Shown here: in pieces, positions 43,701 through 58,000 of the stretch
Position numbering within the stretch: position 1 is the stretch's first letter
Layout of the letters: each line of letters begins with the position of its first letter
Origin: Mugil cephalus
Lineage: Eukaryota > Chordata > Actinopteri > Mugiliformes > Mugilidae
Reading direction: 5' to 3'
Assembly: GCF_022458985.1 (NCBI RefSeq)
Contig: NC_061777.1
Location: forward strand, 17,697,668 to 17,761,667
DNA length: 64,000 nt
Notes under the pieces: generated by a model
What the model was told of the DNA's origin: nothing
Databases searched by the model: none
What the model saw: the letters and a program-made list of their open reading frames with translations, nothing else
Position numbers and translations under genes: made by a program

Positions 43701-45981
43701 ATTAGAAAGGAGGCGTCAGGTCCGTGTTGACTCATCAATATTTAACCAAGACCAGTGCGTCCCAACTAATTTTCAGGAGACAGATTTAAAATTTTATACA
43801 ATTACAGTGTCTGGCCCTGTGGATCCACTGACCAGCCCACGTCTGCTCAGCAAGGGCTCAGGGTACAGCGGAGGCCCTGCCATGGCGACAGCCTGCCATC
43901 ATTAACACACCCTTCAGTTTCACATCATCCTCGCCCCTACCACATGGCGTTTAATGGGCTGTTTGCGACATTAAGCGTGTTCTTAATCGAGAGAGTGGAG
44001 CTGTGTGTGCGCCTTTAAAGGAGGGAGCTGACTGTGAACAGTCTGAGAGATTTACAGATTCAGCAGCAGCAGTCAGCCCCCCTGTTTCCTGCCACATCAA
44101 TAAAAACACTGCCTTCAGCTCTGCGCCTTCCAACTCAGTTAATGACCAGATTTAATCGTCCAATCTTGGTGTACAGGGATAAACTGGCCTGACTTACGTC
44201 TTCACTTGAGCAACTTCACTGACAGCCACAATATTAAAACGAGCGGAGGAAAAAAAAAAAAAAGGAAAGAGAATAAGCCAATATGGAAAGTAAATCATCT
44301 TCTGCTCCAGTTATCGTGGACAACTCCGTCATTATCTTCCTACAATTATCTACCAAAATTAGAAACCGGAGAAATGCATTTTTAAAGTGGGCTGCAATCA
44401 AGAGAATAGATTTGCTCCACCAATAATGACTGTAATAGTGGAAGTGAAGCCTCTCTGGCTAGTTTGCTCAACATTTAAGACCAAAATCACTGTTTATTTT
44501 AAGCTGTGCCCTGAAAACATGCTATCAATAGAATTTGCTCTCCCCCAAAATTTCCAAAGTCGAAGTCCCAGAAACCAACGTCATCCCAGATGAGAGCATT
44601 ATTTCTAGCTTTGGAAAAAAAATAAAAACATGTCATGTTCACAAATCCACACTGAACGGCTGAAATAAATCATAGTTATTAAGTCAAGACATTTGAGCGT
44701 GGATGTCAGGCGAGAGCACTCCTCTCGTGGTATAGCCTGAATTTGAACCTGTGACTCCTAGGCCTTGAGGTCTCTCGCTCAACTTTGGGCACTGAATCTC
44801 TCCTATAAATGGATGCAGGCCCCAAGATGAAAGCTACAGAAGATCCGGAACTGCCTGAATAATTCAATACAGATAGGAGAAGAGAAAGTCACATCTGGCA
44901 AAAAAAAAAAACCAAGCCATTTAATTCGACACAGATAGTTTAGATACAGATAGTTCCTCTTTGACTAAGCTTATTGTGCAGAAAACGATTAGTCAGACGA
45001 TCATGCACATGTTTGTTTTTGGTGAGCTCCAATAACCCATAAGAATAACATATTCTCTTTCATACATTTACGGCACGAGTTACACGTATTCATTCTACAG
45101 ATGTGCCTATTTAGAAAAAAAATAACATTTTCACGTGTCTTCCCGTCACAATAATCCTAATTACAGCCCACAATATTTCAATTAGCTACACGGTTAAGCG
45201 GGACTTAAAAGCTGACCTTCATAAATAAACAGAAACTATGAAATGAGCTAACCGAAAACCTCTTCCAGACAACAAAAGGCAGATTTCCAGGAATGCAAGG
45301 GAGTAGCAGAGGCTGGACACTACTGAAGAGTCCCCAAAGCCCGATGTTTGGAGCACAGTGGTAGTGAAGGACATTGTTCTTTCATAAACAATATGGGGAG
45401 TACAACTCTGAGAAAGCGAGACAGGCAGAACTCTGTAAACAGACAGAAATAGTCCGCGTTCCCAACAGGCTAAACAGGAAACCCAGCCAATTAGCTGTTT
45501 ATTCAGAACCCGGTTACAGAGGTCAGGGGTTGTGGAGAGAGCACTTCCTGGACAGCCATCAGACAGACGGGGCTGTGTCCCAAGGCAGGTGACAGCTGAG
45601 GCATATGAGAGGGCATCGCTTCATCACTGGAAGCAGACAAAGGTTAACAGAGCTTTACAAGCAGAGAAGATGAGGGGGCTTCTTAGTCATGGTGGCTGAG
45701 CTACTAGTAGGCCTAACGTCGGCTCACCACCATTTTGCCACTGAGGTTTGACTGTATACAAGCGACTTCTTTCTGCTCAACGTCTCGACGGATCAGACAG
45801 CAGAGTTAATCTGCTTTGGAGGTCCGTGAGTTGAACGGTGCACGGCATGACAGCATGCTAACTCAGTCCAGGCTACGGATGGCATATCAGGGCCGCATTA
45901 ACCGTCTCTCATTCACTTAACCCTTTCAAACCACAAAGGCCTCCGAGTAATCTGATGGACTAATTGAATTCATCTCATCTC

Positions 45982-46012
<31 letters not shown>

Positions 46013-49000
46013 GAAGAGAAAAAACAGCAGGGCCACATGTCAGGCTCTGAGATCTTGTCCAACCATTTCATGTAATTTCGTTTACATGGAGATCAAAAAG
46101 CAGGAGGTCAGATGAAAAGAGCCAGGTCAAACAGAAGCACAGACACCGGCTTCCCTTCCCCAGAGCTCTCTTGTCGCAGAGCGACTGAAACTGTCACCAT
46201 CTTATAGCTGAAAGTCCCCTGGCACTCAAGGAACATTTAGCTGCATTTGTGCTTGATTGACCCCAACTAGTTCAATTTTGCTAAAATTTTAATATAATTT
46301 GCATAAATGTACTAAATAGGCCCTGTACATTTCAATTTCTGTAATGATTTACTCTTTTAATGCAATTTTCCGAAGTTCTGTAGTACTCGATTTAAGCTTC
46401 GGGGCTTTTACTTGTTGCCCGATGGAGTGTGAAATGTAAAAACCATACAAAGAGTGTTGTCTAGTAAACCGCCGCAGCTCCTCCCTGCGCCGTGCCGCTC
46501 ACTTTGTTGGTACGCTCAATTTGCTCCCTAAACCCGCAAAGCCTTTGAGGGCCACACAGGGGCATGACAGCATGTCGCAAATCGTATTTGCTCGCTGATT
46601 TACTTCCGCTCTTCCCTTGACTTGGAGCTGGATGGATGTCTCAATGTAACACGCCGCCCCAGGCCTGGCAGTGTGTGTGTACCTGTGTGTACTGTAAACA
46701 GTAAAGGTCTGTAACAGCCGTCGTACAGCTGCTTTTGATTTTAGGCCGTTGTCAACCAATCAGTTGGCCGTGGAATCGTCGCGGCGGTGGAGCTGGGGAG
46801 ACCCCCAGCTGCGTGGCACACAGCACCGACACATGGGGGAGCTAGCCAGCGTTTTCCAAATGACAACCTGCCACCGACGGACAGGGCTGGAAAACACATC
46901 CTACTATCTCCTCTCCTAACCGCAGTCAGAAAGCCATAAATCCAGACACAACAGGACGCTCTGTGTGCCGTCACACACCACTGAGAGTTCGGTGTTGATA
47001 TTCTTTCGCCCCTTGCTGCACACGCTTAAAACGTTGAAAAATTTGTAAACCCACACAGGAAATGCTCCAGCCTCGGCTTGGCATTTAGTCTGGGACATCA
47101 GCGAGGTGCACATGAAAAAAAAAAAAAAAAGCCCTGAATTCAATTGGCTGCTGTTGCCCTCTAAATATTTAAGCACGCTTGACTCAGACAGTGAGCTCTG
47201 TGTAGCTGCAGGCCTCTGCAGAAACCACAGGCAGAAAACAGGTCTCAAGGAGGGATTTATTTTTAATAACAACTCATCTGCAGGCTAAGTTGCCTGCTCT
47301 CATTACGTATGTATTACTCTTTGAACAATAGTAATGTTTCCTGTCATTCTGGAGCATTCCTGCAGCATCACCAGCACAACACCTGGAGCCGCTGCAGCGC
47401 GATCAGAGACGAAACGATGCAGAAGCTGATTGGACGCTTGACCTCCCGTCCCACCCCGGGCTCCGATCTAACTCCGAGGCCAAAAGGAATAGAGGGGCAA
47501 AGGTTAGGCGTAATAAAGAGTTAAAACAACCCAATGGGCCGCTGTGTAAACATCATTTAACTTTGGATTGGTCTCTTACCCTCAAGGACCACACGCGAGC
47601 TGAAAGACAAGAACCCTTGAGAGAGATTGGTAACGTGGCATAAATCCAGTCCTGAATCAGAGACCAATGGGAGCCAGATAATGAGAGTGATTTTAAATGA
47701 GAGTCTCAGAGCGTCATTATTGAATTAAGCCTGCTTTAATTAGCATGCTGATTTGATAATGCACATGCTGGTCTGTGTCACAGCGGTGCTCAAGTTCGTA
47801 TAAATAAAAAGCAATAAGAATTTAGCCCGGAGGGAACCGAAACTCCGCCGAGGGCACCGCGATTATCCACTTTCACGCTAAGAGCACGGCATTGTGGGAG
47901 CACTTTATTACGTGTGTCTTACAGCCGAGAACATAACACACAAAAACTTGACTTTTTTTTTTTTTTTTTTACTGCATTTTCCCCTGTTTTGCTTTCCATT
48001 TCGGTGATTTTTCCTTGCCCGGCGTTTCATTTCAAGGATATAGGCAGTTCGCGGAGGAGAGCTAAGTGAACATGGCAGCACTTCTCTTCATATACACATC
48101 ACACACATATCACTCAGAGTGATGCGGGCAGACGTCGCGGATCAACAAAATATTGTGGTGTAACCGGAGGACGGATTAAAAGCTGTATTACTTCATTTGG
48201 CTGTTACCGGTTTTTCCAACGCCGCCTCCTCGATCCAAACGCCGGGTCTGACGGATCAAACGCCGCGACAGACCTCCGTGACATTACAGTTTAACCTCCC
48301 AGACTGGAGCCTGGCCTCCATCGCGGAGTTGCGTTTCAGCTAACAGGATCGTACCTGTGCCATGAGGGAACGCCTGTGTACCTCTTCAGTTACAGGCAGT
48401 AATAAGTACTTTTGCATGTACACACACAGTGACCGCTTGATGTGCGTGGGTTCCTGTCTGTGGGGACTAATTAACAGGGAATAATTGTTGTGGACCTTCA
48501 TTTGTGGTTGGGCTGTCTGGGTTGCGATATCACACAGGATGTGTGTGCGTGTGTGCATTGATTGATATTAAGTAAAATTTCCTGAGTCAATGAAAAAAGA
48601 CAACGTACACAACAGTGAGGAAAACGTACACATGAACGCTGAGCAGCCTTTCTGTCATGGTATTCTTATTTCTGTGGTATTTTTGTATTTGGCAGGAGAA
48701 GTGATTTTTTTTTTTTTTTTTTTTCACGTAGATGGAGGATAACATGTTTTGAATAAAATGCTTAATTTTTTTTTCCCCCAACGTCTGAGGTTTGGCTAGA
48801 CGAAGTGTGGCTTTTTTAGTGGGCTTATAGTTTTGGGAAAGTAAACTGTCATTGCAGCAAATGTGTGTGAGCAGACTGTGAAAAATAAAAATAAAACTGC
48901 GAAAGACTCCACGCCGGCCCGGCGTGCGGCAGCCAACCCCCAGCATAATGAAGATGATGAAGATGTTTTTTTATGCGTTTGTTTTTCAAATTCATGTCTG

Positions 49001-52000
49001 CGCCGTCGCCGCATCTTTATCTTGAGAAAGCCCTTGGTTTTTAGTGGCACGACGAGCATTAAGGCCTCGGAGTTTGTGTCACGCTTCGAAAAAAAAAAAA
49101 GCTGCATCAGTCTCTCTCAGAGCCCTCGCTGCTAATGGACACTCTCGCAGAGACAAGAAAGGGAAGGTGGAGGGAGGAGGAATAAAGGAGAGCATGAGCG
49201 GAGAGATCTCTCAGACTGGGAGGAGGTTGTGTCATTTTTGTTACAATAAGTACTTTATAAGAGGCCTCCAGACTGGGCTCACCATTCAGTCCGTCCAAAT
49301 AGCTTAACCCTTTCGCTGTAAAGAGACAGAGAGCCACCTAAGCCAGCGGTCCCAGGAGCACCCCCAACCGAACACCGGCCTCCCACCCCCGGCACCCAGG
49401 GCCCGTCCTCAGAGAGTCACGGCGCTGAATGTAGCCGAGAGAGACTAAATGCCCTTCAGCACAACAGGCACTTTAGCAGCAAATGCATGTCAAGATGTGA
49501 ATGTGCCCATTGTGCCTGACCCACCAGAGGGCTCGCTGCAGCTACCGGGGAACGCTGCCAAGTTACAAGTCCCACTTGCCGCCTGTCATGGAAAGGAGCG
49601 TCCGTGTAATTGCATGCAAAATATTTTTCATGAAATCATTTTGCAAGCCCTGATTGAGTAATCCAGCCATCAAACGGGGAGAGGAGAGGAGGGCGGAAGG
49701 AGCCACATGAAGGAGCGGAACAGATTCTTGTCATCCGCCTGTGTGACAAACTATATGAGTTAGATGATTTGTAGTATGTGAAGACTCTCGCATTGCTCGT
49801 TTTTTGTTTTTTTTTTGTCATCGTACGTTTTTGCCTCGGAGCTTAGCATGGAGACTGAGCATCTGATATGTGCAACCACTTATTATAGAGCGCGCTGCAT
49901 TGTGCTTGGGTTAGCAGGCTGGGCCGGGGAGTTCGGCTTTGTGGTTTGTGGCAGTGTGTGTGTGTGTGTGTGTGCAGATTTAGATGCACAAGTGTTTGAC
50001 CTATCAGATTTATTTATACGGAAAGTGTGTACGTTTAACTCGATGTGTGCATGTTTGTGTGTGTGTGTGTGTGTGTGTGTGCTTAAGTGGCCCAAAAGCA
50101 ACTAGTCTAAAATTAAAATCTGGGTTTTTGAAATGTCTCTAATTAGAGAGGGGAGTACTGAAGCCTATTTTGAGAGCTGTGGCCATGCACGCCCTTCCCA
50201 TATGTGCGTGTGTGCACAGGCACAAGCAGACTAACAATACACACTTCGCAGAGGAAGGTCATATTAGACAATTCATCGAGTTTTGCTAACAGGAACTGTC
50301 CGTGGAGTGTGTTTCTATACACAATTTATGAAGGCTGAACAAGCAGTGAACTTTGAAGACATAAACAAGTAGCTACGAGGAATATTAACCACCGGCGGAA
50401 CACAAGCTAAAGTACGAGCGCTTACTGTAAAATCTGTAATAAATTACGGCAATATTTAGAGTCAGAGACAAACCAAATTGGAAAGTTTATGGCTGCAGAG
50501 AATGAACACAATAGCCGATTTAATCACGGTCTGAAGTGTTTTAACACTTTTAATGAGGCAATTTAGTGAATTTAGCCGTTTGAGACAGAGAGTGGAATGC
50601 GGTGTATGCCTGGCTAACATTGTCTCATTGTTCTGTCTCATAACCAGCCTCTGTTTTCTGCTTCTGAGCGGAGAACGGGGCTGGGAAATCAGGCTACTTT
50701 TTTCAAAGGGTTGGCCAAAATCCTCCGCGCCCCCAGATACTCGCTGCCTTTACAGGCATCTGCGAGAAGGTTGAGCTTCTGTTTTGTAGAGCTCTTTTTT
50801 TTTTCTTTTTTTTCTCTCTCTCCCCCTCGCTGTGTGGCCGCGGCGTTTTCAGACTCGCTATCGGTGGTCACTGCCCCAGTCGCGTTTACTGCATGTCAAC
50901 CAGTTTCAACACCAGAATTTATCACGATTTATTAAACAATCACCAGGAATGTTTTATAAAAGCATGGTAAGCCAACATGCCTTCCGAAGAATGATTTGAT
51001 TCGAGGCGAGGGAATGCGCATTCGCGAGTGTACGGTATCTTTAAGCAGCGGTTTGGTCCATCAGCGCGGATTTTAATAAACCGTTATTGCTTCATTTCAC
51101 AACTGACTGCAGCTGTATATTTGCAGAAGGAGCGATGGATAAAAGAACTGAAGTGACAGATTTTTAATATCTTGTGGTTCTGTGTAATAGCGCAACAGCA
51201 AAGTGGATTGGACTGATGGTGGAGCATTTATGTAGATGAGCTGCTGCTTGTTTTTAGGTTTTTTACGGGTACCTTTACAAGTATGACTTTGTTTGAAGGT
51301 AAAAAAAAAAACCTTGTAATTTTGACTTGTTAATGCGTTGTACTTCATATGTTTTCATATGGAGCTACTATATTTGTACTAGGGTAGCAGTTTCCAGCGC
51401 GGTATCAGGAGAGTTTGTGAAATAGCCATAAAATGTTATTAAAGTGACTTGTATGAAGCAGAGCACGACCCTGAAAGCACCGTAATGTAATTCAACTGAC
51501 GTTAATGTTCCTGCCAAAGCCAGGCAAAGGGTCCATTTTAACACAAGCCACAAGTGATCTTATCCAAAGTGTTTCTATTACCTAAACCAAATGAAAAGCA
51601 GCACAAAAGAGCAACATAAAAACAGACAAGATTGGCAATTTAAGCGTAAAAGTGTAAAAATGTGAATACGGTCCAAGTCTCTCAGATTAAAGTTCCACGT
51701 CTGACTAGAGCCAAACACACCTCCGAGCTCTTCTGGTAGACTTCAGTCTTTCTACCTGCCACTTCATGCAGGTTGTGCTCAACATCGCGAGAAGAAATTA
51801 AAATTGTGCGTCCACATCCACGAGTTAACTGATGATATTTTGTATCTTTTTTTTTAAACGCATTAAATTTTGCAACTATGTCATAAACAGCCGTGAGACT
51901 GTGCTGCTCCTTCCACGTGTCTTCATGCTGAGCTAGGGCGTCAAAACTTCACATTTATACTAAAAGAAAACTGATCTCCTCTTGGAAATGCAAATGAAAC

Positions 52001-55000
52001 TAAATGTTTTCCAAAATGTCAAACTGTTCGCAACCTTTCTGTCCTCGCCCGTTACAAAGGAAAAAAATCTCTTTCAAAATCCAATTTTCAGATGAAATCT
52101 CTAAACTGACTGATAGTCCAGCTCTGGATACTCAATGAGGCTGTTAATCTAATAGTGCTCTGTATCTTTTATTTTCATTTAAATAACTCACATCACCTTA
52201 GTTGAGCAAAGGGTTGCATTGGTCCACTGGTAAGCGTTTGTTTTTGTCTTTTTTGTGGGAGAGGTAGGTTTTTGATACAGACTTAAGAATAAAGCTAATT
52301 GTGCGATGCTGTAGTGTTGTAAAATGTTTAAAACTCCAAGGACATGGCTCATGTTCCACAGTCATTAAAGGAGAGCTGAATTTGATATTGGATTAGAGAT
52401 GAAGTTGTGAAACACGGACCAGCCTGGATGCGGTGTCATGATTTTGGCTCTCAGCACTTGCATTAAGATCCAGACTGATTTTCTCAGAACTCTGAACAGT
52501 TTGTATGTGTTGCAGGAAGTTGTTTAAAAACATTATTGACATGGTAATGGCCTTGTTTAACTTGCTTTGTTTGCGCTTTAAGCTCCGTATACCTCCGAAA
52601 ACACAACTGTAGCATGTTCAAATGCAAATTAAGAGCATGTTAAAATGTAAATAAAGCACATAACATAACTGAATGTCTGAAATCCAGAAAATGATGTACT
52701 ATTGCTGTGGATTACATCTCAAGAGAAAGCCTATCAGAAACACGAAAGCACACACAAGCCACAGGCATTCCCGCTATAGACACCCATTATCTACAACAGT
52801 ATCCATGTGTTGCCGACCCAGAGCAGGAACCTCGGGGGCCGCTGTGGTCAGACGCAGGGAGAGGGAAGTTAGCACTGGCAAAGAAAAGTCAAAGTCAGGC
52901 GTTTTTGGAGTAAGATAAGAAGAGAGCGGCGAGAAAGGAAAAACTAAAATAACAAAAAGCCTCTTGAGGTATGAGATTACTGTGACAACACATCACTGTT
53001 TTTGCCAAGTCCGGGAATATGGCAGCCTTTTAATCAACAAACCCAACAAGGCGATAAGTGAAACGCGCATTCATCGCGGCGGACGTCACGGCAGCTACGG
53101 CGCGGCACCGCACAGCGGGGAGACGTCCCACTCCGGTCGCGTTACCTTGACCTGCGGGGGCACAATAAAATCCGAGGCTTGCATGGCATTAGCAGGTGCC
53201 GCAGCTGCAGCATAAAGCTCAGAGTATCCAGTGTCAGGCCTTTGTTTGCTTTTTTGATTTATTGCTGACCACTGCCCCACCTAACATGTGCGGAGGAGAG
53301 CTTGCTCCCCCTCCTCTCAACACCTTTCCCCAGATAAATAAACCCTATCGCTGCAGGAATGCCTGGGGTCCTCTGCTCTCCCCGCTTTTGGAATTCTCCT
53401 CCTGCTGATAAGGTGATGGTTTGGGACGTTTCAACGACATACTCCCGTCTCAACACACATTGACTCACGGACCCGACATAAACCACCAACACATCTGCTG
53501 GCCCTTCAGTACTCAGCCCAAGCAACGGCCACAAGTTAGAGATCGACAATGTGACTCAGGAGACGTAACGGTGAATAAAGGCACACACAGCATGCGGCCA
53601 ATAAATGACAGTGCTGGAGTGAATGGGCTTTGAATAAACTGAGGAGTCATAAGACGCAGTAAACGATAACAGGCTACATGACGGTGAACTAAACTAAAAA
53701 AATACAAAGAAACTGGATGAATAGTAAAAGCCGACCTCTCCAGGAGAATCATTTCATTCCTAATCTTAACCCTAGCCAGTCACACAGAAGATGAAGTGAA
53801 GCTACGCTGGAGAGTTGCTTTAAATTAAATTAAATTTAAATTAAATTGTCTGTAATTATTTTATTCTCAGGTAACTTAAACAAACATGCTGAAGAAATCA
53901 CTTCGCCCCTCTGATTCCTGGATGATCTCAGATCTGGTTAACTCCACCCAGGGCTCGATTAGCTCATCACAAGGGCCAGCAACAAAGGAGCAACTAGTCT
54001 TAAATGTTTTCCATATTCGTATGATCGGTACCTTGTTGTGATATTCACAACTTAGTAAGTTGAAATCCCCTGACAAGTTAAATAATGTTAAATCGGGAGA
54101 AAAATGGTTCCCAGCGGCCTCATACTAATTATGACTTTGCATTTTCCACATTAAGTTACCTGGTTATTTAGTTTGCGATGCGGTGATCTCACAACCCAAG
54201 GCTGATGTTTCTACATACAACTTTGTGTACACAAATTTCAATGTTGCCACCACCAAGTCCAAAAGTTTCCACTTATCCAAAGGTAGCAACATCTTCCTAC
54301 CAGCTAATTGCAAGGCTAAATCATTAATCTGTTTAATTTATGCAAGTAAAGCAAAAAGAAAGAAAGAATCTGCATCCAGCTGAAGCAACAGTAGCCTAGC
54401 TGTTGGCTAACGAGGGATCCAGTAAAAAGAGGCTATTCAAGATAATTCAATGAAACAATTTGCGATAATATACCACTCTCAAAGGTTTATAGTGTTAAAA
54501 TAACCATGCATCATTTAACATGGTAACAGTGTGTCTTTAGAGCAGCTGAGAACTCAGTTCTTCATTGTTTTTACTGCAGTAAACCCATAGATCAACCCTT
54601 TGAGTCAGTAAAAGCATCCGTCCTGCTAAATTGAGCTTTAACACGGACCAATAGGAAGAGTTTGTATGACTGCATAATCTAAATTTGTAACAGTTTGACA
54701 CCTTTTTTTTTTTTTAAATCAAATAAAAAAAAAATCAGAATTGTAAAGAATAGGAAAAGTGCATAATATCAACGCTAGAGGTTTTAAGACGCACATCTTG
54801 TCTCTCCACCCAAAACCAGGGTTGATTTGTAAAACAGCAGGTACAGAGAGACTTGGAAGGTGTGAGTGTACTTCATTTTGCTTGACTATACTGTATCTAT
54901 ATCAGGAATTAGCTTGCCCCTTGTATAAGGTCTGGAATAAGGAAATGCTTTTTTGTCAGCAAGACTGTTTATCATATTTGAGCGACGCTCCTCAGTATTT

Positions 55001-58000
55001 AAAGTCTCGGGCACTTCTGGAGCTGCAGTCAGTCTCTCCCTCCCCATTCTCTTGCAAGCACGTGGGTGTAACCAAGATGGATGCAGAGTGGTGAGGCTTG
55101 CCTAAATATGCTCGTGTGCTAAATGTTGCGCGCCATCACTGTTTGCAGCTGCTTATCTTAGCTTGGCCTGAAGACATAAAAGAAACAAAGTTACACTTTG
55201 GTTTTTGTAGTTACTAAGCAGTGAATGTTTTTACTGTGGAGGTTTACGGGCACTCGTAGGCAGATGTTGAGCTTTTCCTCACGCTAAGCAAAGAGTTTGC
55301 CAACTGTAGCTCCCTATAAAAGTGGTATCGAGCGCATTAAGAAGTTAAAGAACCAAGTTAAAACAAAGTCCGGGCCATGCTGTAAATATATACTACTAGT
55401 GCTGAGCCTTAGTGATAAAAATATTGTTGTCCTATGGGGTATTTTTATCTTCCGCTGCATTACTATCGAGCAACACTGACATACTGGGCTTAAGCTCAAA
55501 CATGCGGGGAGCAACTGGAGCTGTCTTGGGCGAGGGGGCATTAGGGCAAGGCTGGGCGTGCTGACCCCACACCCTGAGCATCTGTGCCCACTCATTCAGC
55601 CTGGCACCCACGGAGCCCGGGGCCATCAGTCATCGAGGACGATGACAACAAAATACGCAGGGGGAGGAGCACGGCATCGACTTGGGGAGAAACCACAAGC
55701 AAAGAAGCACCAGCGCGTTCGCACATAAACTGCCACTGTACCGTATGTTCCCTTCATTTGCCTGTTATCCATTAAAACATTAAAACAAATACAGCTGCCA
55801 CCACGCAGCGCGGGGAGAGTTATTTCTCGGCGCGTCTCTGAGCTGTCGCCTCGGCGCATGCGATACGCGCGCACGTTCCGGGCGCTGATTTATTTATTTA
55901 TTTTAAACTTCAAAATGACAGCGGTTTCTCATTCGCACTCTCCAGTCAGGCGATAACAATAGAGACGTGGAGCCCTGCTTTGGAAGTGAAGCTGCGCTGC
56001 TACATTGAGGATCCTCCTCCTCCTCCTCCTCCTCCTCCTACTCCCTCTCACCCCAGTGTTGAAGATCTGTTGGTCAGGGGCTGGGGAGTTTTCGGTCTCC
56101 AGGGGCACATCCCTCTGAACCGCCTGCCAAGCTTCTCCTCCATCCTCATTCTTGCTCAGCACTCTTTTTTTTAATTTTTTTTTTCTCTCGCTCCCCTCTT
56201 GGTTCCCACTTCTTCTCCTGCTCCCCTCGCTCAACTTTCTCCTCCGCGTCGGCCTCCGTCTCCACTTCCGCCCCTCGTTCCCAGTTACCCCCTCAACAAC
56301 AGCACTTTTCAGCTTCACACTCTTATCTATTTTCCCCTCTCTGCCCTTCCGCTCCTCTTCCTCTCGCAAGTGATCCAGCTCCCTTGCAGCCGTGCATAAT
56401 TAGGCCAAAACACAAGCCTGCGCAGGCTCACATCTGGAAGGAGTTTGGACATGGCAGTTTCCTACCAAGACGACTAAATATTTAGGTTGAGAGTTACTGC
56501 ATGTGGATGAACTCATGACAGAGGGGGTGGGGTGGGGGAGGGAAGTGGGGAGCTGGAGATAAAGAAGAAGAGGGAAAGTGGGACGGGCGACTGGAGCTCA
56601 TGGAAGACGGCTGAGACCAGAATTATGCATTGTTAAAGGACTGATAAGTGTGAGTTTGCGGAAGCGGTGATTTGTGCAATCTGACAGGCGGCAGCGTAGC
56701 CGGCAGAGAGCCGAGTGCAGCGCAGGCACTTAGAGGCCAAAAGAGAAGGTGACAATATCGGGGCGACTGTTTGCTCCTTTATGGCTGGCAGGAACAACAA
56801 ACAGCCAACTAATAGTTTTAATAAACAAATCCCCGTTGTGATTTCCCATGAGGCTGAGGGGCCTCAGCTGGAATGTTCACAGGGGCCAGCTGTTGTGCAT
56901 TACACATAGCAGCCGGCCCCGGAAGCCTCGGGCCTTGTGTCCTGCAGCCTCCGCCCGCTCAGCGTGGAGGAGAGGATCCTTCCAGGAGAGGAGAAAAGGC
57001 GGCGGGTCCGGCTGTCGGCCCCTCCGATCGCGAGGAGGATCCAGGGCGGCGCAGGGCACGGGGGAAAGGCTCCCCTGCTGCACCTGGGATACAGTTTTGC
57101 AGCCTCCGAGAGGACTGAGGAATGTCAGGAATAACACGAATATCAACACACAACTCCTCGCATTCCACATCTGGAGCTAATGTCATGAGCAGCGATGGGA
57201 ACACGGGCGCTCGGAGAACTTGCCGAACGTTCAGGAAAACAAACCCGTTGCCCGGGAAAGGTAAAGAAAATGGCGAGGGGAATTGTTTGTTCCTCGTACG
57301 GAGCCTCGTAAACGTGTCGCAGAATGCAAAACATCTGCGCAAAAACAACTCGACCAAAATTAGTAGGTGCGTGGATAGAAGATTATCTTCAATCACCTCG
57401 ACCACTGCTACCCAAGCCATTTTTTTCCCTCTGGTTTTTAGCAATGTGTTCCCCAGATGTTTATCCCGCCTTTATTAACCAAGAAACATAAGGCCCTATA
57501 AATGGACTGCTGGCTGGCTTTAGCTCTCCTGGGGCATAAATCCCCTTACTTTACCTCATATGCTTGCTGCAGAGGGGCAGCTGAACATGTTCTCTTTTCT
57601 CTCTCTTTTTTCTTTCTTCTTTTTTTTTTTTACTGTGCCCATGTGCTGCCTGCAGTCTGTAACATACTGTGGGAACGTGCAGCGTCTTCAGAAAGTCTGA
57701 AGAAAGTGCTGCGTTACAACAGAACACAATCACCACCCCAAAGATGTGTCAGTAAGACATTGGAAGGCCGTGCACCACGAGCAACAGTGTGTTTTGGCCA
57801 AGGTTGTGGCCCTTTCAAGTTTGGTCCAAACAGACCACACAAATATCTGCCTCATAATTAAATATATCACAGTAAACGGGCCTAGAATTAGTGCTGTCCA
57901 GCTCGTCCCAGATGTGTGTTTTTTTGTTTTTTTTTACTCCCAACCAGAGTGAGACAGCGAGACAGGGTGTTGCAGTATTTAAAGTGGGAGCCAACCCACC

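Noticed and set aside
55929..56369. 146-aa minus-strand ORF rich in Arg, Glu and Lys
   Set aside because: It is the read-through of a pyrimidine-rich low-complexity tract including (CTC)n, inside adgra2 intron 1, with no domain or splice context.
56959..57444. 161-aa minus-strand ORF in adgra2 intron 1
   Set aside because: Open because the region is GC-rich; no recognisable motif, and it would not splice into the adgra2 frame.
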